This document shows positions 8,636 through 18,278 of a stretch of DNA of 64,000 nt, one piece after another. The translations under genes were made by a program, and so were the position numbers. The notes beneath the pieces were generated by a model that saw nothing but the letters and a program-made list of their open reading frames with translations, made no database searches and had not been told where the DNA came from. Position 1 is the first letter of the stretch; each line of letters starts with the position of its first letter. The DNA comes from Nostoc sp. PCC 7524 (GTDB lineage: Bacteria; Cyanobacteriota; Cyanobacteriia; Cyanobacteriales; Nostocaceae): assembly GCF_000316645.1 (NCBI RefSeq), contig NC_019684.1, positions 4,996,001-5,060,000 on the forward strand, read 5' to 3'.

Positions 8636-10342
8636 ATGTCAGTGCTAAGTTATCTATTACCAGATTCAGCAAACCTGAAACTTGAAAATTGCATTCTTGA
8701 CGAGATAAAAACTCAGATAAAGTTGATTGTTTCTGCTATCAATAGAGTAGTTAATTGTCCAGTTTGTAACCAACCAACTCATAAAATTCATAGTCGCTAT
8801 GAGCGAAAGTTAGCAGATTTACCCTGGGCTGATTACAGCATTACTTTACAGTTAAGGGTGCGGAAGTTTTTTTGCCTTAATAAATTGTGTAAACGGCGCA
8901 TTTTTGCAGAAAGGCTGACCAATGTTACCGCACCTTGGGCGAGAAGAACTCTACGTTTAGCTCAAAGACTGAGTGCGATTGGTTTAGCTAATGGTGGTGC
9001 AGCAGGGGTAAGACTCTCACAGGACTTGGGGATAAAAGTTTCTCGCAACACGCTATTAAATTTAGTCCGCTCAATTCCACTACCACCCATCGTAACGCCA
9101 CATACTCTTGGGGTAGACGACTTTTGTTTTCGTAAATGTAAAACTTACGGCACAGCACTAATTGATCTCGAACGCAGACGACCAATTGCTCTACTCAAAG
9201 ATGCAAAGGCTGAAACTTTGGCAGAATGGTTAAAAGCTCACCCTGGTGTCAAAGTCGTCTCACGAGATCGGTCAAAAACTTATGAAAGTGGTATTCGCCA
9301 AGGTGCGCCAGAAGCCATTCAAGTTGCAGACCGCTTTCATCTATTGCAGAACTTATCTCAAACGCTTTATCAAGTCTTTGGTAATCACGCCAAAACACTA
9401 AAAGAAGTGGAAAAACAAGTCTTTAATACTGATACTAAAGTGCATTTAGAGGTGGAAACAGCAAACAACCTTTCCATGATTGCTGAGACTAATAAGAGTC
9501 CAGTTGTGCCAAGGTTTCCCCAAAACACATCTTTAAAAAGAAAAGTTCAATCCGCCAAAGCACGGGATAGACGCAGAGAAATCCATGAGCAAGTTTGGAG
9601 ACTGCGGTCTATTGGCTTATCAGGGCTAGCAATCGCTCAAGAGCTGGGAGTTTCTAAAACTACCGTATTCAATTACTTGCGTAGCTCAACTTTTACCGAA
9701 CGTCGTGAACGTAGCGACCACGGTCTGAGTCTTCTCAACCCTTATCATGATTACCTCCTCAGTCGCTGGAATAGCGGGAACCACAACACCCAAGAACTGT
9801 TTGAAGAAATTCGCACCTGCGGCTATACCGGTAGTTATGCCACGGTCGCTCGCTTCACTCGTTATCTCAAGACCTTGCCCGGATTTGAGCCAGCAAAAGG
9901 TTCAAGAAAAAACGCTTCCCCCAGGGTTAGCTCTTGCGCCCATCGTCCTCTCACCCCCAGTCGCGTCACAGCTTTAGTCTTGCGACGACCAGAATTAATA
10001 CAGCCTAATGAGCGTGAAGTCATCGCTCAACTACAAAAAGCCCATTCGGATTTGAAGTCAGCTATTGAACTAGCACAACAGTTTGCATCTCTTGTGCGTC
10101 AACGCCTGCCTGAGCAGCTCGATGCTTGGTTAAACAAAGCTAAAAACAGCTTGGTTTCTTTGTTGCGCTCCTTTGCTGTTAGTTTAGAGTCTGACTACGA
10201 TGCTGTGAAAGCAGGTGTAACTATGTCAGTTAGTAATGGCCCAGTTGAAGGGCATATTAATCGACTGAAAATGTTAAAACGGCAGATGTATGGTCGCGCC
10301 AAGATAGACTTACTAGAACGACGATTTCTGTTGGCTATTTGA
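8636..10342 (+). CDS. ISL3-family transposase
   Basis: The 568-residue protein is full length for the family. It has an N-terminal zinc ribbon (CPVCNQPTHKIHSRYERKL, then FFCLNKLCKRRIF), a helix-turn-helix, and the DDE core starting at TLGVDDFCFRKCKTYGT. The second aspartate motif is QVADRFHLLQNL. An additional helix-turn-helix insertion lies near residues 315-355 (LRSIGLSGLAIAQELGVSKTTVFNYL). It ends in the typical GHINRLKMLKRQMYGRA. ATG at 8636 is preferred to TTG at 8630. No frameshift is visible, so the element may be active. Confidence 0.95.
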   Translation: MSVLSYLLPDSANLKLENCILDEIKTQIKLIVSAINRVVNCPVCNQPTHKIHSRYERKLADLPWADYSITLQLRVRKFFCLNKLCKRRIFAERLTNVTAPWARRTLRLAQRLSAIGLANGGAAGVRLSQDLGIKVSRNTLLNLVRSIPLPPIVTPHTLGVDDFCFRKCKTYGTALIDLERRRPIALLKDAKAETLAEWLKAHPGVKVVSRDRSKTYESGIRQGAPEAIQVADRFHLLQNLSQTLYQVFGNHAKTLKEVEKQVFNTDTKVHLEVETANNLSMIAETNKSPVVPRFPQNTSLKRKVQSAKARDRRREIHEQVWRLRSIGLSGLAIAQELGVSKTTVFNYLRSSTFTERRERSDHGLSLLNPYHDYLLSRWNSGNHNTQELFEEIRTCGYTGSYATVARFTRYLKTLPGFEPAKGSRKNASPRVSSCAHRPLTPSRVTALVLRRPELIQPNEREVIAQLQKAHSDLKSAIELAQQFASLVRQRLPEQLDAWLNKAKNSLVSLLRSFAVSLESDYDAVKAGVTMSVSNGPVEGHINRLKMLKRQMYGRAKIDLLERRFLLAI

Positions 10343-10374
10343 AAAGAAAATTTTGACAATTTACACTTGATTAT

Positions 10375-10725
10375 ATGAGTTATAGAAATCAGTTTATCTG
10401 GCAAAGGGCAGTTCAACTTGCTATCAATTGTTATAAATTTACCCGCCTATTTCCTCAGTCAGAATTGTACGGTTTAACTAGTCAAATACGCCGTTCATCC
10501 GTATCTGTAGCGTCTAATATAGCTGAAGGCTATGGTAGGCGTTCCAAACCAGAATATATCCAGTTTTTACATATTGCGCTAGGTTCTTTGAGAGAACTTG
10601 ATACGCAATTAATCATTGCCAAAGAAGTAGATTTAGCTGATAAAGACCTTTTCACTCCCGTATTAAATGAAGTTGAGGAAATGCAAAGTATATTAGTTGC
10701 TACTTTAAACAAACTCAAGGGTTGA
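10375..10725 (+). CDS. Four-helix-bundle protein (23S rRNA IVP/bAvd-like), IS passenger
   Basis: This 116-residue protein matches the four-helix-bundle family that includes proteins encoded in 23S rRNA intervening sequences and the accessory Avd proteins of diversity-generating retroelements. Typical segments are FIWQRAVQLAINCY, SELYGLTSQIRRSSVSVASN, IAEGYGRRSKPEYIQFL and GSLRELDTQL. Family members bind nucleic acid; the role here is unknown. It starts 32 bp after the transposase stop and lies inside the terminal inverted repeats, so it travels with the ISL3 element. No reverse transcriptase or template repeat is nearby. Confidence 0.88.
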   Translation: MSYRNQFIWQRAVQLAINCYKFTRLFPQSELYGLTSQIRRSSVSVASNIAEGYGRRSKPEYIQFLHIALGSLRELDTQLIIAKEVDLADKDLFTPVLNEVEEMQSILVATLNKLKG

Positions 10726-11020
10726 AATTATTACTTCTACTCTTCCGACTTCTGCCTTCTGCCCTCTGCCCTCTGCCTTCCCCCGGCTAAGATCACCAAA
10801 AGTTGCCAAGAACCCATAAGATGAAATGCAGATGTCACAGTTTGTGTATAATTTTTGTGCCTGATGTCTAAATTACTAGAGGAAATGCAACAATTCGCCA
10901 ATCAAACAACATACCAACACATCATTCATCAGTACACACTCTGCGTTGCTATGGAGAAGAATACAAAATTTTAACCTTGAGCAAATTCGTTAAAATTAAC
11001 AATACCTCTGTGAATTTGGG

Positions 11021-11746
11021 ATGATAGCAATGGTCACTCAGTTACCATCTTCCACATCAAAAGGCATCATCTACCCTGAAAGTGATGGACAGCCAATGGC
11101 AGACAATACCAAGCAGTTTGAGTTAATCGTACTCATCAAAAAAAATCTGGATTTATTATTTGCTAATGATCCCAATGTGTTCGTTGCTGGTGATTTGTTG
11201 TGGTACCCAGTGGAAGGTGATAATACTATAAGACGTGCGCCTGATGTCATGGTAGTTTTTGGCAGGACAAAAGGCGATAGAGGTTCTTATTTACAATGGC
11301 AAGAAAGTAATATTCCCCCACAAGTAGTATTTGAAATTCTTTCTCCTAGCAACACTGTTAAAGAAATGATTTCTAAATACAAGTTTTACGAACATCATGG
11401 GGTAGAAGAATATTATCTTTATGACCCAGATACATCAGAATTAAGCGGTTGGCTGCGTTCTCATAATGATTTAATAGAAATTCCCCAAATGTCCGGTTGG
11501 GTGAGTCCCCGTCTTGGTATCCGCTTTGAATTGTCAGATGGCAAACTACAAATTTATCGTCCAGATGGACAGCCCTTTCTCACATACTTAGAACTGGCTC
11601 AACAAATAGAACAAGCACAAATTCAATTAGAACAAGAACGCCAACGTGCTGAACAAGAACGCCAGCGCGCTGAACAAGCACAAAGCCAACTAGAAGCACT
11701 GCGTACTTTGCTAAAAGCTAAGGGAATTAACCCTGACGAACTATGA
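11021..11746 (+). CDS. Uma2-like PD-(D/E)XK nuclease family protein
   Basis: The 241-residue protein has the Uma2/DUF820 restriction-endonuclease-like fold common in cyanobacteria: AGDLLWYP, RAPDVMVVFG (catalytic Asp), PPQVVFEILSPSN (catalytic Glu), KYKFYEHHGVEEYYLYDP. The C terminus (about 190-230) is a charged coiled coil built from repeated QERQRAEQ units. No physiological role is established for the family. ATG at 11030 is an alternative start three codons in. It lies 10 bp upstream of the RluD-like gene, so the two are probably co-transcribed. Confidence 0.85.
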   Translation: MIAMVTQLPSSTSKGIIYPESDGQPMADNTKQFELIVLIKKNLDLLFANDPNVFVAGDLLWYPVEGDNTIRRAPDVMVVFGRTKGDRGSYLQWQESNIPPQVVFEILSPSNTVKEMISKYKFYEHHGVEEYYLYDPDTSELSGWLRSHNDLIEIPQMSGWVSPRLGIRFELSDGKLQIYRPDGQPFLTYLELAQQIEQAQIQLEQERQRAEQERQRAEQAQSQLEALRTLLKAKGINPDEL

Positions 11747-11756
11747 ATAAAACTCA

Positions 11757-12695
11757 ATGGTGAACAATTTTTTTTTACAAGTAGAAGAAGATAGCACACG
11801 TCTTGACCGTTATCTAGCTGAAGAATTACCAGATTTATCCCGTTCTCGGATTCAGCAATTAATTGAACAGGGTAAAGTGCAACTGAATGGTCGAGTTTGC
11901 ACCTCGAAAAAAATCAGTGTGAAAGTAGGCGATCGCATCACTCTAGAAATTCCCGAAGCGCAACCTTTAGAACTCAAAGCCGAAAATATACCTTTAGATA
12001 TACTCTATGAGGATGAACAGTTACTAATTCTCAATAAGCCTGCTGGTTTAGTAGTTCATCCTGCACCCGGTCATCCCGATGGCACACTGGTAAATGCTTT
12101 GTTAGCACACTGTCCCAACCTTCCTGGTATTGGCGGTGTGCAACGTCCGGGGATTGTCCATCGTTTAGATAAAGATACAACCGGAGCGATCGCGATCGCT
12201 AAAACCGATATTGCTTACCAACATCTACAAGCACAACTCCAAGCCAAAACCGCACGTCGAGAATATTTAGGTGTAGTTTACGGTGCGCCAAAAACTGAAA
12301 GTGGGACAGTAGATTTACCTATCGGTCGTCATCCCCAAGACCGCAAAAAAATGGCTATTGTCCCCGTAGAACAAGGCGGACGAGTCGCAATTACCCATTG
12401 GCAAATCCAAGAACGCCTGGGAAATTACACACTCATCCATTTTCAACTCGAAACCGGACGCACCCATCAAATTCGTGTTCACAGCGCCAAAATCGGTCAT
12501 CCCATTGTTGGCGATCCCGTTTATGGTTCTGGTCGTTCTCTAGGAGTCAATTTACCAGGTCAAGCACTCCACGCTTGGCGACTAAAGTTACAGCATCCCA
12601 TATCTGAAGATTGGATAGAAGTCACAGCATCGCCTCCACAAACATTTACAACCCTATTAGATGTTCTTCGACGCAGAACTGCTATCTCTTCTTAA
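11757..12695 (+). CDS. RluA/RluD-family pseudouridine synthase
   Basis: The 312-residue enzyme begins with an S4 RNA-binding domain (LDRYLAEELPDLSRSRIQQLI, then KVQLNGR). The catalytic domain follows, with the diagnostic HRLDKDTTGAIAIAK around the catalytic aspartate (about residue 139) and GRTHQIRVH. The arrangement is that of RluD, which isomerises uridines in helix 69 of 23S rRNA; the exact target cannot be fixed by sequence alone. It follows the Uma2 gene closely. Confidence 0.9.
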   Translation: MVNNFFLQVEEDSTRLDRYLAEELPDLSRSRIQQLIEQGKVQLNGRVCTSKKISVKVGDRITLEIPEAQPLELKAENIPLDILYEDEQLLILNKPAGLVVHPAPGHPDGTLVNALLAHCPNLPGIGGVQRPGIVHRLDKDTTGAIAIAKTDIAYQHLQAQLQAKTARREYLGVVYGAPKTESGTVDLPIGRHPQDRKKMAIVPVEQGGRVAITHWQIQERLGNYTLIHFQLETGRTHQIRVHSAKIGHPIVGDPVYGSGRSLGVNLPGQALHAWRLKLQHPISEDWIEVTASPPQTFTTLLDVLRRRTAISS

Positions 12696-13384
12696 AATGA
12701 GAATTCCAAAAAATTTTCTGATTTTTTGTTACTCAAGTTTACAAAACATTACATATAGATTTTTCACTCAATATTGCAGTAAATCACAGCAATATTGAGT
12801 GAAAAGCCTGTCAACAGAAAGTTAACAGGTGATTAATACCTATGCTTGTCTATCGCTGTTTTGAAATGATAATCATTTTTATCTAGCCAGGGAAAATATA
12901 TTTTTGTTGTATAAGATACAGATTTTTTGGTTAAAAAACCTCAAATATCCTTGTTTCATAAATTCATACTGTCAGCATAACCACACATATAAGCTTTATT
13001 TGCTACTAATGTAAAAATCCGACACGAGAGTTTGTTAAGCAATATAAACAAAATTATTTAATTGTTAAAGCATACTGCATTCAAAATAACTACAACGTTT
13101 ATCAATTAATAATTTTTGGGTAAATCTGTATGCAGTAACACTATTTCACTAAACTTAATAAAAAATTCAGTCAAGCCATATATAAAATACGAACAAGGTT
13201 TTACAAGCAATTTAAAAAAGCCAACAAAACTTCTGCTTTTTCTAATACTTAATTACCCTGAAAAGCAATTATTTCAAGTCTATGATTGGAATAATTGTTG
13301 GCTATTGGGATGATTTTAAATCTGCATCAATCAATTGCTATAAGCCGCATAAAAGTCTGCAATAAACTTTAGGAGGAACCAAAA
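12696..13384. promoter_or_regulatory. pec operon upstream region
   Basis: About 690 bp of AT-rich DNA precede pecB. It contains the long hairpin at 12761-12805 and then some 570 bp with no convincing gene. The region must carry the pec promoter and leader. A strong Shine-Dalgarno (aggagg, 13371-13376) lies before pecB. A 65-codon open frame at 13116-13313 has no gene-like composition. Confidence 0.5.
12761..12805. terminator. Strong hairpin downstream of the pseudouridine synthase gene
   Basis: A perfect 17-bp stem (ttttcactcaatattgc paired with gcaatattgagtgaaaa) encloses an 11-base loop. It sits 66 bp after the stop of the RluD-like gene and probably ends that transcript. There is no long T run on the plus side, so an mRNA-stabilising hairpin is also possible. 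Confidence 0.65.
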
Positions 13385-13903
13385 ATGCTCGATGCTTTTT
13401 CCAAAGTAGTTGAACAAGCAGATAGAAAAGGCACATATCTAAGTGGTGATGAAATCAATGCTTTATCAGCAATGGTTGCTGATAGCAATAAACGTCTAGA
13501 TATCGTTAACAGACTCACCAGTAATGCTTCATCTATCGTAGCTAATGCCTATCGTGCATTAGTTGCTGAACGTCCACAAATCTTTAATGCTGGCGGTGCT
13601 TGCTTCCATAACCGTAACCAAGCAGCTTGTATTCGTGATTTAGGATTTATCCTGCGCTATGTCACCTATTCTGTATTAGCGGGTGATGCTAGCGTGATGG
13701 ATGATCGCTGTTTAAACGGTTTGCGTGAAACCTATCAAGCCCTGGGTACTCCTGGTGATGCTGTAGCTTCCGGTATTCAAAAAATGAAAGATGCAGCAGT
13801 AGCAATTGCCAATGATCCTGCTGGTATTACTAAAGGAGATTGTAGCCAGTTAATCGCTGAATTAGCTAGCTATTTTGATCGTGCTGGGTCAGCAGTTGTT
13901 TAA
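13385..13903 (+). CDS. pecB: Phycoerythrocyanin beta subunit
   Basis: PecB forms with PecA the distal rod discs of the phycobilisome, absorbing near 570 nm. The 172-residue globin-like chain has both bilin-attachment cysteines, C82 in AACIRDL and C153 in ITKGDCSQ. Compared with CpcB (GGNAYTNRR), it reads GGACFHNRN around residue 72, so the methylated Asn position of CpcB is Ala here. It is the first gene of the pec operon and has a strong Shine-Dalgarno. Confidence 0.96.
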   Translation: MLDAFSKVVEQADRKGTYLSGDEINALSAMVADSNKRLDIVNRLTSNASSIVANAYRALVAERPQIFNAGGACFHNRNQAACIRDLGFILRYVTYSVLAGDASVMDDRCLNGLRETYQALGTPGDAVASGIQKMKDAAVAIANDPAGITKGDCSQLIAELASYFDRAGSAVV

Positions 13904-13977
13904 TCAATTTTTTTTACAACACTTTTTTCAACCTGACTATCAATAATTCACCGCAAATCGAGGAGATTAGGAGAAGT

Positions 13978-14466
13978 ATGAAAACACCTTTGACCGAAGC
14001 AATCTCTGCTGCTGATGTTCGTGGTTCTTACCTCAGCAATACCGAAATGCAAGCAGTCTTTGGTCGTTTCAACCGCGCCCGTGCAGGTTTAGAAGCTGCT
14101 AAAGCCTTCACTAATAATGGTAAAAAATGGGCAGAAGCAGCAGCAAATCATGTATATCAAAAATTTCCCTACACCACTCAAATGAGTGGTCCTCAATATG
14201 CTTCTACTCCAGAAGGTAAGGCTAAGTGTGTACGTGACATTGACCACTACCTCCGCACTATCAGCTACTGCTGTGTAGTTGGTGGTACTGGTCCCTTAGA
14301 TGAATATGTAGTTGCTGGTTTAAGCGAACTCAATAGTGCGCTTGGTTTATCTCCTAGCTGGTATGTAGCTGCACTAGAATTTGTTCGCGACAATCATGGT
14401 TTACATGGTGATGTTGCAGGTGAAGCTAACACCTACATTAACTATGCAATTAACGCTTTAAGTTAA
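13978..14466 (+). CDS. pecA: Phycoerythrocyanin alpha subunit
   Basis: PecA carries phycoviolobilin at C84 ([10 protein letters not shown]), formed when the PecE/PecF lyase-isomerase attaches phycocyanobilin. The adjacent pair C98-C99 (ISYCCVVGG) is the thiol pair linked to the photochemistry of alpha-PEC and replaces the non-cysteine residues of CpcA. Length 162 is normal. The start is preceded by gaggagattaggag. Heterodimer partner PecB is encoded 74 bp upstream. Confidence 0.96.
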   Translation: MKTPLTEAISAADVRGSYLSNTEMQAVFGRFNRARAGLEAAKAFTNNGKKWAEAAANHVYQKFPYTTQMSGPQYASTPEGKAKCVRDIDHYLRTISYCCVVGGTGPLDEYVVAGLSELNSALGLSPSWYVAALEFVRDNHGLHGDVAGEANTYINYAINALS

Positions 14467-14514
14467 GACAAAGCCTGTGGGTCTTTGGAAATAGGTACAG
14501 CAAATAATTGAAAA

Positions 14515-14586
14515 GTAATGAGTAATAAGTAGTGAGTAATAAGTAAATTTTTTACTCATTACTCATTACTCATTATTCATTACTCA
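14515..14586. repeat. Heptameric repeats in inverted arrangement, pecA-pecC spacer
   Basis: Units of the type gagtaat/taagtag are followed, after a central aaatttttt, by the complementary actcatt units, so the spacer can fold into a long imperfect stem-loop between pecA and pecC. It could terminate most transcripts and so favour the abundant subunits over the linker; that is inference. Confidence 0.75.
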
Positions 14587-14611
14587 ATTGTAGCAAGGAG
14601 TGATTACCAAA

Positions 14612-15448
14612 ATGAATAGTTCAGTCGCAGAACGGCTAGCAATTAGAGATGCCATCAGCACTAAAATTGAACTGCGCCAAAATTGGGATGAAGATGATTT
14701 GCAACGGGTATTTCGCGCTGCTTATGAGCAAATTTTTGGCAGACAAGGAATATATGTTAGCCAAAAATTTACCAGTGCAGAAGCTCTACTGCGAAATGGC
14801 AAAATTAGTGTGCGGCAATTTGTGGAGATTTTAGCAAAATCAGAATTTTACAAAGAATGCTTTTTTTATAAAAACTCCCAAGTGCGTTTCATTGAATTGA
14901 ACTACAAGCACCTATTAGGACGCGCACCTTACGATCAGTCTGAGATTGCCTATCATGTAGACCTTTATGCTTCTGGTGGCTACGATACGGAAATTAATTC
15001 CTACATTTATAGCCCAGAATATGAGAATGCTTTTGGTAATTCAGTCGTGCCATATTACCGAGGCTTTCAATCAATTCCAGGCATGAAAACTGTAGGATTT
15101 AACCGCATATTTGAGATGTATCGCGGTCGCGGTAACAGTGATAATGCACAGATGGGTGGTAAAAATTCTCGCTTACGGACAAGAGTTTCATTAAATTTAG
15201 CTAATGGGATTTTACCGCCAACCTCCGCAGGTACAAGCTTTGTTTCAGCCGCACCCACCCTCGTTAGTTCTGATGCACGGGGAGATGCTCGGATGTTCGT
15301 GATTGAAGCGATCGCCGGTGGATTAAATACCAATGCAGCTATCCGTCGCAGCCGACAAGTCTACACAGTACCCTTTGACAGACTGTCCGCCACCTATCAA
15401 GAAATTCATAAACGGGGCGGGAAAATAGTTAAAATTTCGCCAGTCTAG
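14612..15448 (+). CDS. pecC: Phycoerythrocyanin-associated rod linker polypeptide
   Basis: PecC joins phycoerythrocyanin hexamers into the rod. The 278-residue protein has an N-terminal PBS-linker domain (about 20-180, with [14 protein letters not shown] and VVPYYRGF) and a C-terminal CpcD-like domain (about 225-278, ending in [19 protein letters not shown]). The ATG at 14612 is chosen because aaggag at about 14595 is spaced for it. A GTG at 14600 overlaps that ribosome-binding site and is unlikely. Confidence 0.95.
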   Translation: MNSSVAERLAIRDAISTKIELRQNWDEDDLQRVFRAAYEQIFGRQGIYVSQKFTSAEALLRNGKISVRQFVEILAKSEFYKECFFYKNSQVRFIELNYKHLLGRAPYDQSEIAYHVDLYASGGYDTEINSYIYSPEYENAFGNSVVPYYRGFQSIPGMKTVGFNRIFEMYRGRGNSDNAQMGGKNSRLRTRVSLNLANGILPPTSAGTSFVSAAPTLVSSDARGDARMFVIEAIAGGLNTNAAIRRSRQVYTVPFDRLSATYQEIHKRGGKIVKISPV

Positions 15449-15454
15449 GAGTTA

Positions 15455-15517
15455 GGGGATTGGGGACAGGGAACAGGGGACAGGGGGAAATATCCTATCC
15501 CCAATGCCCCATTCCCA
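15455..15517. repeat. Degenerate heptameric repeat, pecC-pecE spacer
   Basis: G-rich units (ggggattggggacaggg and relatives) are followed by the complementary C-rich series (ccccaatgccccattccc), giving a foldable tandem repeat between the linker gene and the lyase gene. Confidence 0.65.
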
Positions 15518-15592
15518 AAAGTTCTTAATTTTGTAGGCGGAAGCCTTGCCCTAGGCTATTTTGAATTGATTTATGCCCCATTCCCAATGCCC

Positions 15593-16363
15593 ATGAATAC
15601 TATTTCTACTGAACCAATACTGTCCCCAGAAACAGCGATCGCGGCGTTGTCTGGTGACGATAACCAAATCCGCTATTACGCTGCTTGGTGGTTGGGAAAA
15701 CATCGCGTCCAAGCTAGTTGTACGGCGTTGTGTGCAGCCTTGTTTGATGAACGCTATCGCATCCCATCGGGGGGGTATCCTCTGCGTCGCCAAGCTGCCA
15801 GGGCGCTAGGACAACTCAAAAATCCTCAAGCTGTACCAGCGTTGATTGCGGCGTTGGAATGTGCTGAGGATTTGCGTCTGCGAGAGGCGGCGATCGCCGC
15901 CTTAGCTGCAATTGGTGATCAACGCGCTGTGAGTCCTTTGCTCAATCTTTTGCAATCGAGCCATGAGCAACCTTACGAAGCTTTGATTGAAGCCTTGGCT
16001 AGTTTACAAGTTTGGTCAGCACGTCCACAAATTGAGCCGTTTCTCAAGCATTCTTCTGAGCGTGTGCAATGTGCGGCGGCTCGATATATGTATCTGTTGA
16101 CTCAACAGCCCCAATACATTGACAGGATTGTGCAGAAGCTCAACCACGAAAATATGTATTTACGTTGGGCGGCAGTATTTGATTTAGGTGCAGTTGGTCA
16201 TCAACAAGCGATACAGGCTATTTTAGCGGCGCAAGTTCCTAACAGTTTGAAACTCTTAAATTTGAAGCGAATTTTAGAGGCAATCTTGAATCATGAACCT
16301 GTTGATCATCACAAATCAATGTTACTTTTTCGAGCAATTGATGATTTATTAATTCAGCTTTGA
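15593..16363 (+). CDS. pecE: Phycoerythrocyanobilin lyase-isomerase subunit PecE
   Basis: PecE and PecF together attach phycocyanobilin to PecA C84 and isomerise it to phycoviolobilin. The 256-residue protein is an all-helical HEAT-repeat (armadillo-like) chain and contains the YYAAWWLGKH motif (about residues 27-36) reported for E-type lyases. Closest relative in the window is CpcE, with the same LRRQAARALGQL/LRRNAARALGKL repeat core. ATG at 15593 gives the conserved start; upstream in-frame codons fall in the repeat-derived spacer. Confidence 0.93.
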   Translation: MNTISTEPILSPETAIAALSGDDNQIRYYAAWWLGKHRVQASCTALCAALFDERYRIPSGGYPLRRQAARALGQLKNPQAVPALIAALECAEDLRLREAAIAALAAIGDQRAVSPLLNLLQSSHEQPYEALIEALASLQVWSARPQIEPFLKHSSERVQCAAARYMYLLTQQPQYIDRIVQKLNHENMYLRWAAVFDLGAVGHQQAIQAILAAQVPNSLKLLNLKRILEAILNHEPVDHHKSMLLFRAIDDLLIQL

Positions 16364-16461
16364 AGTACAAATTCAATATTAATAGTTAGTGGTTGGGGAT
16401 TGATTAGCTTTGATATTTCCAATCCATTTTGTTGTGCATTTTTTTATCAACAATCAAGTCG

Positions 16462-17061
16462 ATGAATACACCCACATCTGATTTACAAATCCCTCACACC
16501 GCCACACCAGAAGCAGCGATCGCTGCTATTCATGCCATAGCTGCCAGTGCCACACAAGATTTAGCCAATATTAGTTTCTTAATCGCAGCATTTGATCATC
16601 ACCATCCTGCTGTGAGAACTGCGGCTGGAGAAGTTTTAGTCAAGTTAGGAACTATCACGGTAAAACCTTTAATTGCTGCTTGTGCTGCCACGCAGGATCA
16701 GGGGTTTCAAGCTTACGTCATTCAGGCTTTAGCCCAAATTGGTGATGCACAAGCACTAGATTTATTAACCACAGTGGTAGGGACATCTGTTGCCAACCAT
16801 TGTCAGGGTAACGTCCGCCGTATTGCCGCCAGGGGGTTAGGAAAAATAGCCAGCAATTGCCATCACCCAGAAGTCATTCAAACTGCCCAGGAAAAGCTAA
16901 TTTGGGCATTACTCACCCCAGAAGATTGGGGATTACGTTATGCGGCGGCGGTGTCTTTACAAGAAATTGCCACCCCAGAAGCGAAAGCCGCTTTACAACA
17001 AGCGATCGCCCAAGAAGCAGATCCGGTTGTTCGCTCACGTATGGCGATCGCTTTAGTTTAG
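16462..17061 (+). CDS. pecF: Phycoerythrocyanobilin lyase-isomerase subunit PecF
   Basis: PecF is the partner of PecE and confers the isomerase activity. The 199-residue HEAT-like chain contains NHCQGN at residues 112-117, the motif reported as specific to PecF and required for isomerisation; CpcF in this window lacks it. ATG at 16462 is preferred to upstream non-ATG starts in the same frame. It is the last gene of the pec operon; 606 bp follow before cpcB. Confidence 0.93.
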   Translation: MNTPTSDLQIPHTATPEAAIAAIHAIAASATQDLANISFLIAAFDHHHPAVRTAAGEVLVKLGTITVKPLIAACAATQDQGFQAYVIQALAQIGDAQALDLLTTVVGTSVANHCQGNVRRIAARGLGKIASNCHHPEVIQTAQEKLIWALLTPEDWGLRYAAAVSLQEIATPEAKAALQQAIAQEADPVVRSRMAIALV

Positions 17062-17667
17062 GGTGTAGGGGCTTAAGGAGAAATTTTTGCCTAATTTCCA
17101 GCCCCAATTCCCCACTTCCTACTCCCCACTCCCCATCAAATCAAATGTTGAGAAAGATTAATTTTACGTTTATTCACAAAAACCACCCTGACGAAAAATT
17201 TCGTGTAAAACCGCAATATGTTGTTCTATCTAGGGTTTTGAGACTATTAAGAAAAAATTAAACCGCCAATATTTTCCTTAAAATTCCTGATTCATGAAGT
17301 TAAGTTACAAAAAATCAGCGATTTTCTCAGGTAAATCCCTTGTATGTAAAGGATTTGAGGTGGTTCTTATTCCTGCAACTTATTTATTCATAATTTGTAA
17401 CAAAATAAGGATCTATAGCATTGTATAAACATAAGCTGGAGGGGTAAATAACAGACGAAAGTTAAACAAGGCAATCAATTCATAAAGTTTGCCAGCTTCT
17501 CATAAAGTCACCCCAAGTTCTCATTTTTCTTGTTCAGTAGGAACTAAGAAATTTGAGGCTAACTAGAGAGGCAGTTTGATTACTGGTCTGTTGTCAACCA
17601 TTCCCAATAAAACATAGCCAGTTTTAATCCAGACATCTCTCAAACAAGAATTAGGAGATTAAAGTCC
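17062..17667. promoter_or_regulatory. cpc operon promoter and leader region
   Basis: This 606-bp spacer begins with C-rich heptamer-like repeats (about 17099-17141) and continues AT-rich to a Shine-Dalgarno (taggag, about 17651-17656) before cpcB. The position requires the main phycocyanin promoter to be here, probably with a long leader. I cannot name exact boxes. The open frame at 16857-17261 is a shadow of pecF plus repeat sequence. Confidence 0.5.
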
Positions 17668-18189
17668 ATGACATTAGACGTATTTACCAAGGTAGTTTCC
17701 CAAGCTGACTCCAGAGGCGAGTTCCTGAGCAACGAACAACTAGATGCCTTGGCAAACGTTGTTAAAGAAGGTAACAAGCGTTTAGATGTTGTTAACCGCA
17801 TCACCAGCAACGCTTCTGCGATCGTTACAAACGCTGCTCGCGCTTTGTTTGAAGAGCAACCCCAATTGATTGCTCCTGGTGGTAACGCTTACACAAACCG
17901 CCGCATGGCTGCTTGTCTACGCGACATGGAAATCATCTTACGTTACGTTACCTACGCTATCTTAGCTGGTGATGCTAGCGTTCTCGATGACCGTTGCTTG
18001 AATGGCTTGCGCGAAACCTACCAAGCTTTGGGTACTCCTGGTTCTTCCGTAGCTGTTGGCGTTCAAAAAATGAAAGATGCTGCTGTTGGCATCGCTAACG
18101 ACCCCAACGGTATCACCAAAGGTGATTGCAGTGCATTGATGTCTGAAGTAGCTAGCTACTTTGACCGTGCAGCTGCTGCTGTTGCTTAA
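17668..18189 (+). CDS. cpcB: Phycocyanin beta subunit
   Basis: CpcB is the main rod biliprotein with CpcA. The 173-residue chain carries phycocyanobilin cysteines C83 (AACLRDM) and C154 (ITKGDCSA), numbered with the start Met, and N73 in GGNAYTNRR, the gamma-N-methylated asparagine. The codon use is strikingly uniform and C-ending compared with pecB, typical of a very highly expressed gene. It opens the cpc operon. Confidence 0.98.
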   Translation: MTLDVFTKVVSQADSRGEFLSNEQLDALANVVKEGNKRLDVVNRITSNASAIVTNAARALFEEQPQLIAPGGNAYTNRRMAACLRDMEIILRYVTYAILAGDASVLDDRCLNGLRETYQALGTPGSSVAVGVQKMKDAAVGIANDPNGITKGDCSALMSEVASYFDRAAAAVA

Positions 18190-18278
18190 TTGCAATTAAA
18201 AAAAAGCCCAGCACCCAAACCTAATGATTTAGGTTACTAGGCCAAAAATTACGAAATTACCAAGGAGAATTTTACATC

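Larger units (their letters stand above)
8498..10814 (+). mobile_element. ISL3-family insertion sequence with passenger gene
   Basis: The ends are long inverted repeats of about 75 bp. The outer 26 bases (ggttcttggcaacttttggt followed by gatctt) are identical at 8498-8523 and, inverted, at 10789-10814. The inner parts carry gggggaaggcagagggcag-type heptamers with few mismatches. Flanking octamers are cataatat (8490-8497) and cataagat (10815-10822), seven of eight matching, consistent with the 8-bp duplications of ISL3 elements. Inside are a full transposase and a four-helix-bundle gene, giving a 2.3-kb element. Confidence 0.85.

Noticed and set aside
10375..10725. Four-helix-bundle gene as part of a diversity-generating retroelement
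   Set aside because: No reverse transcriptase, template or variable repeat is found nearby; it lies within ISL3 ends.
13116..13313. 65-codon open frame upstream of pecB
   Set aside because: No ribosome-binding site, Lys/Asn/Leu-rich random-like product and position in the promoter region.
16857..17261. 134-codon frame overlapping the pecF 3' end
   Set aside because: It is an alternate-frame shadow of pecF continuing into C-rich repeats.
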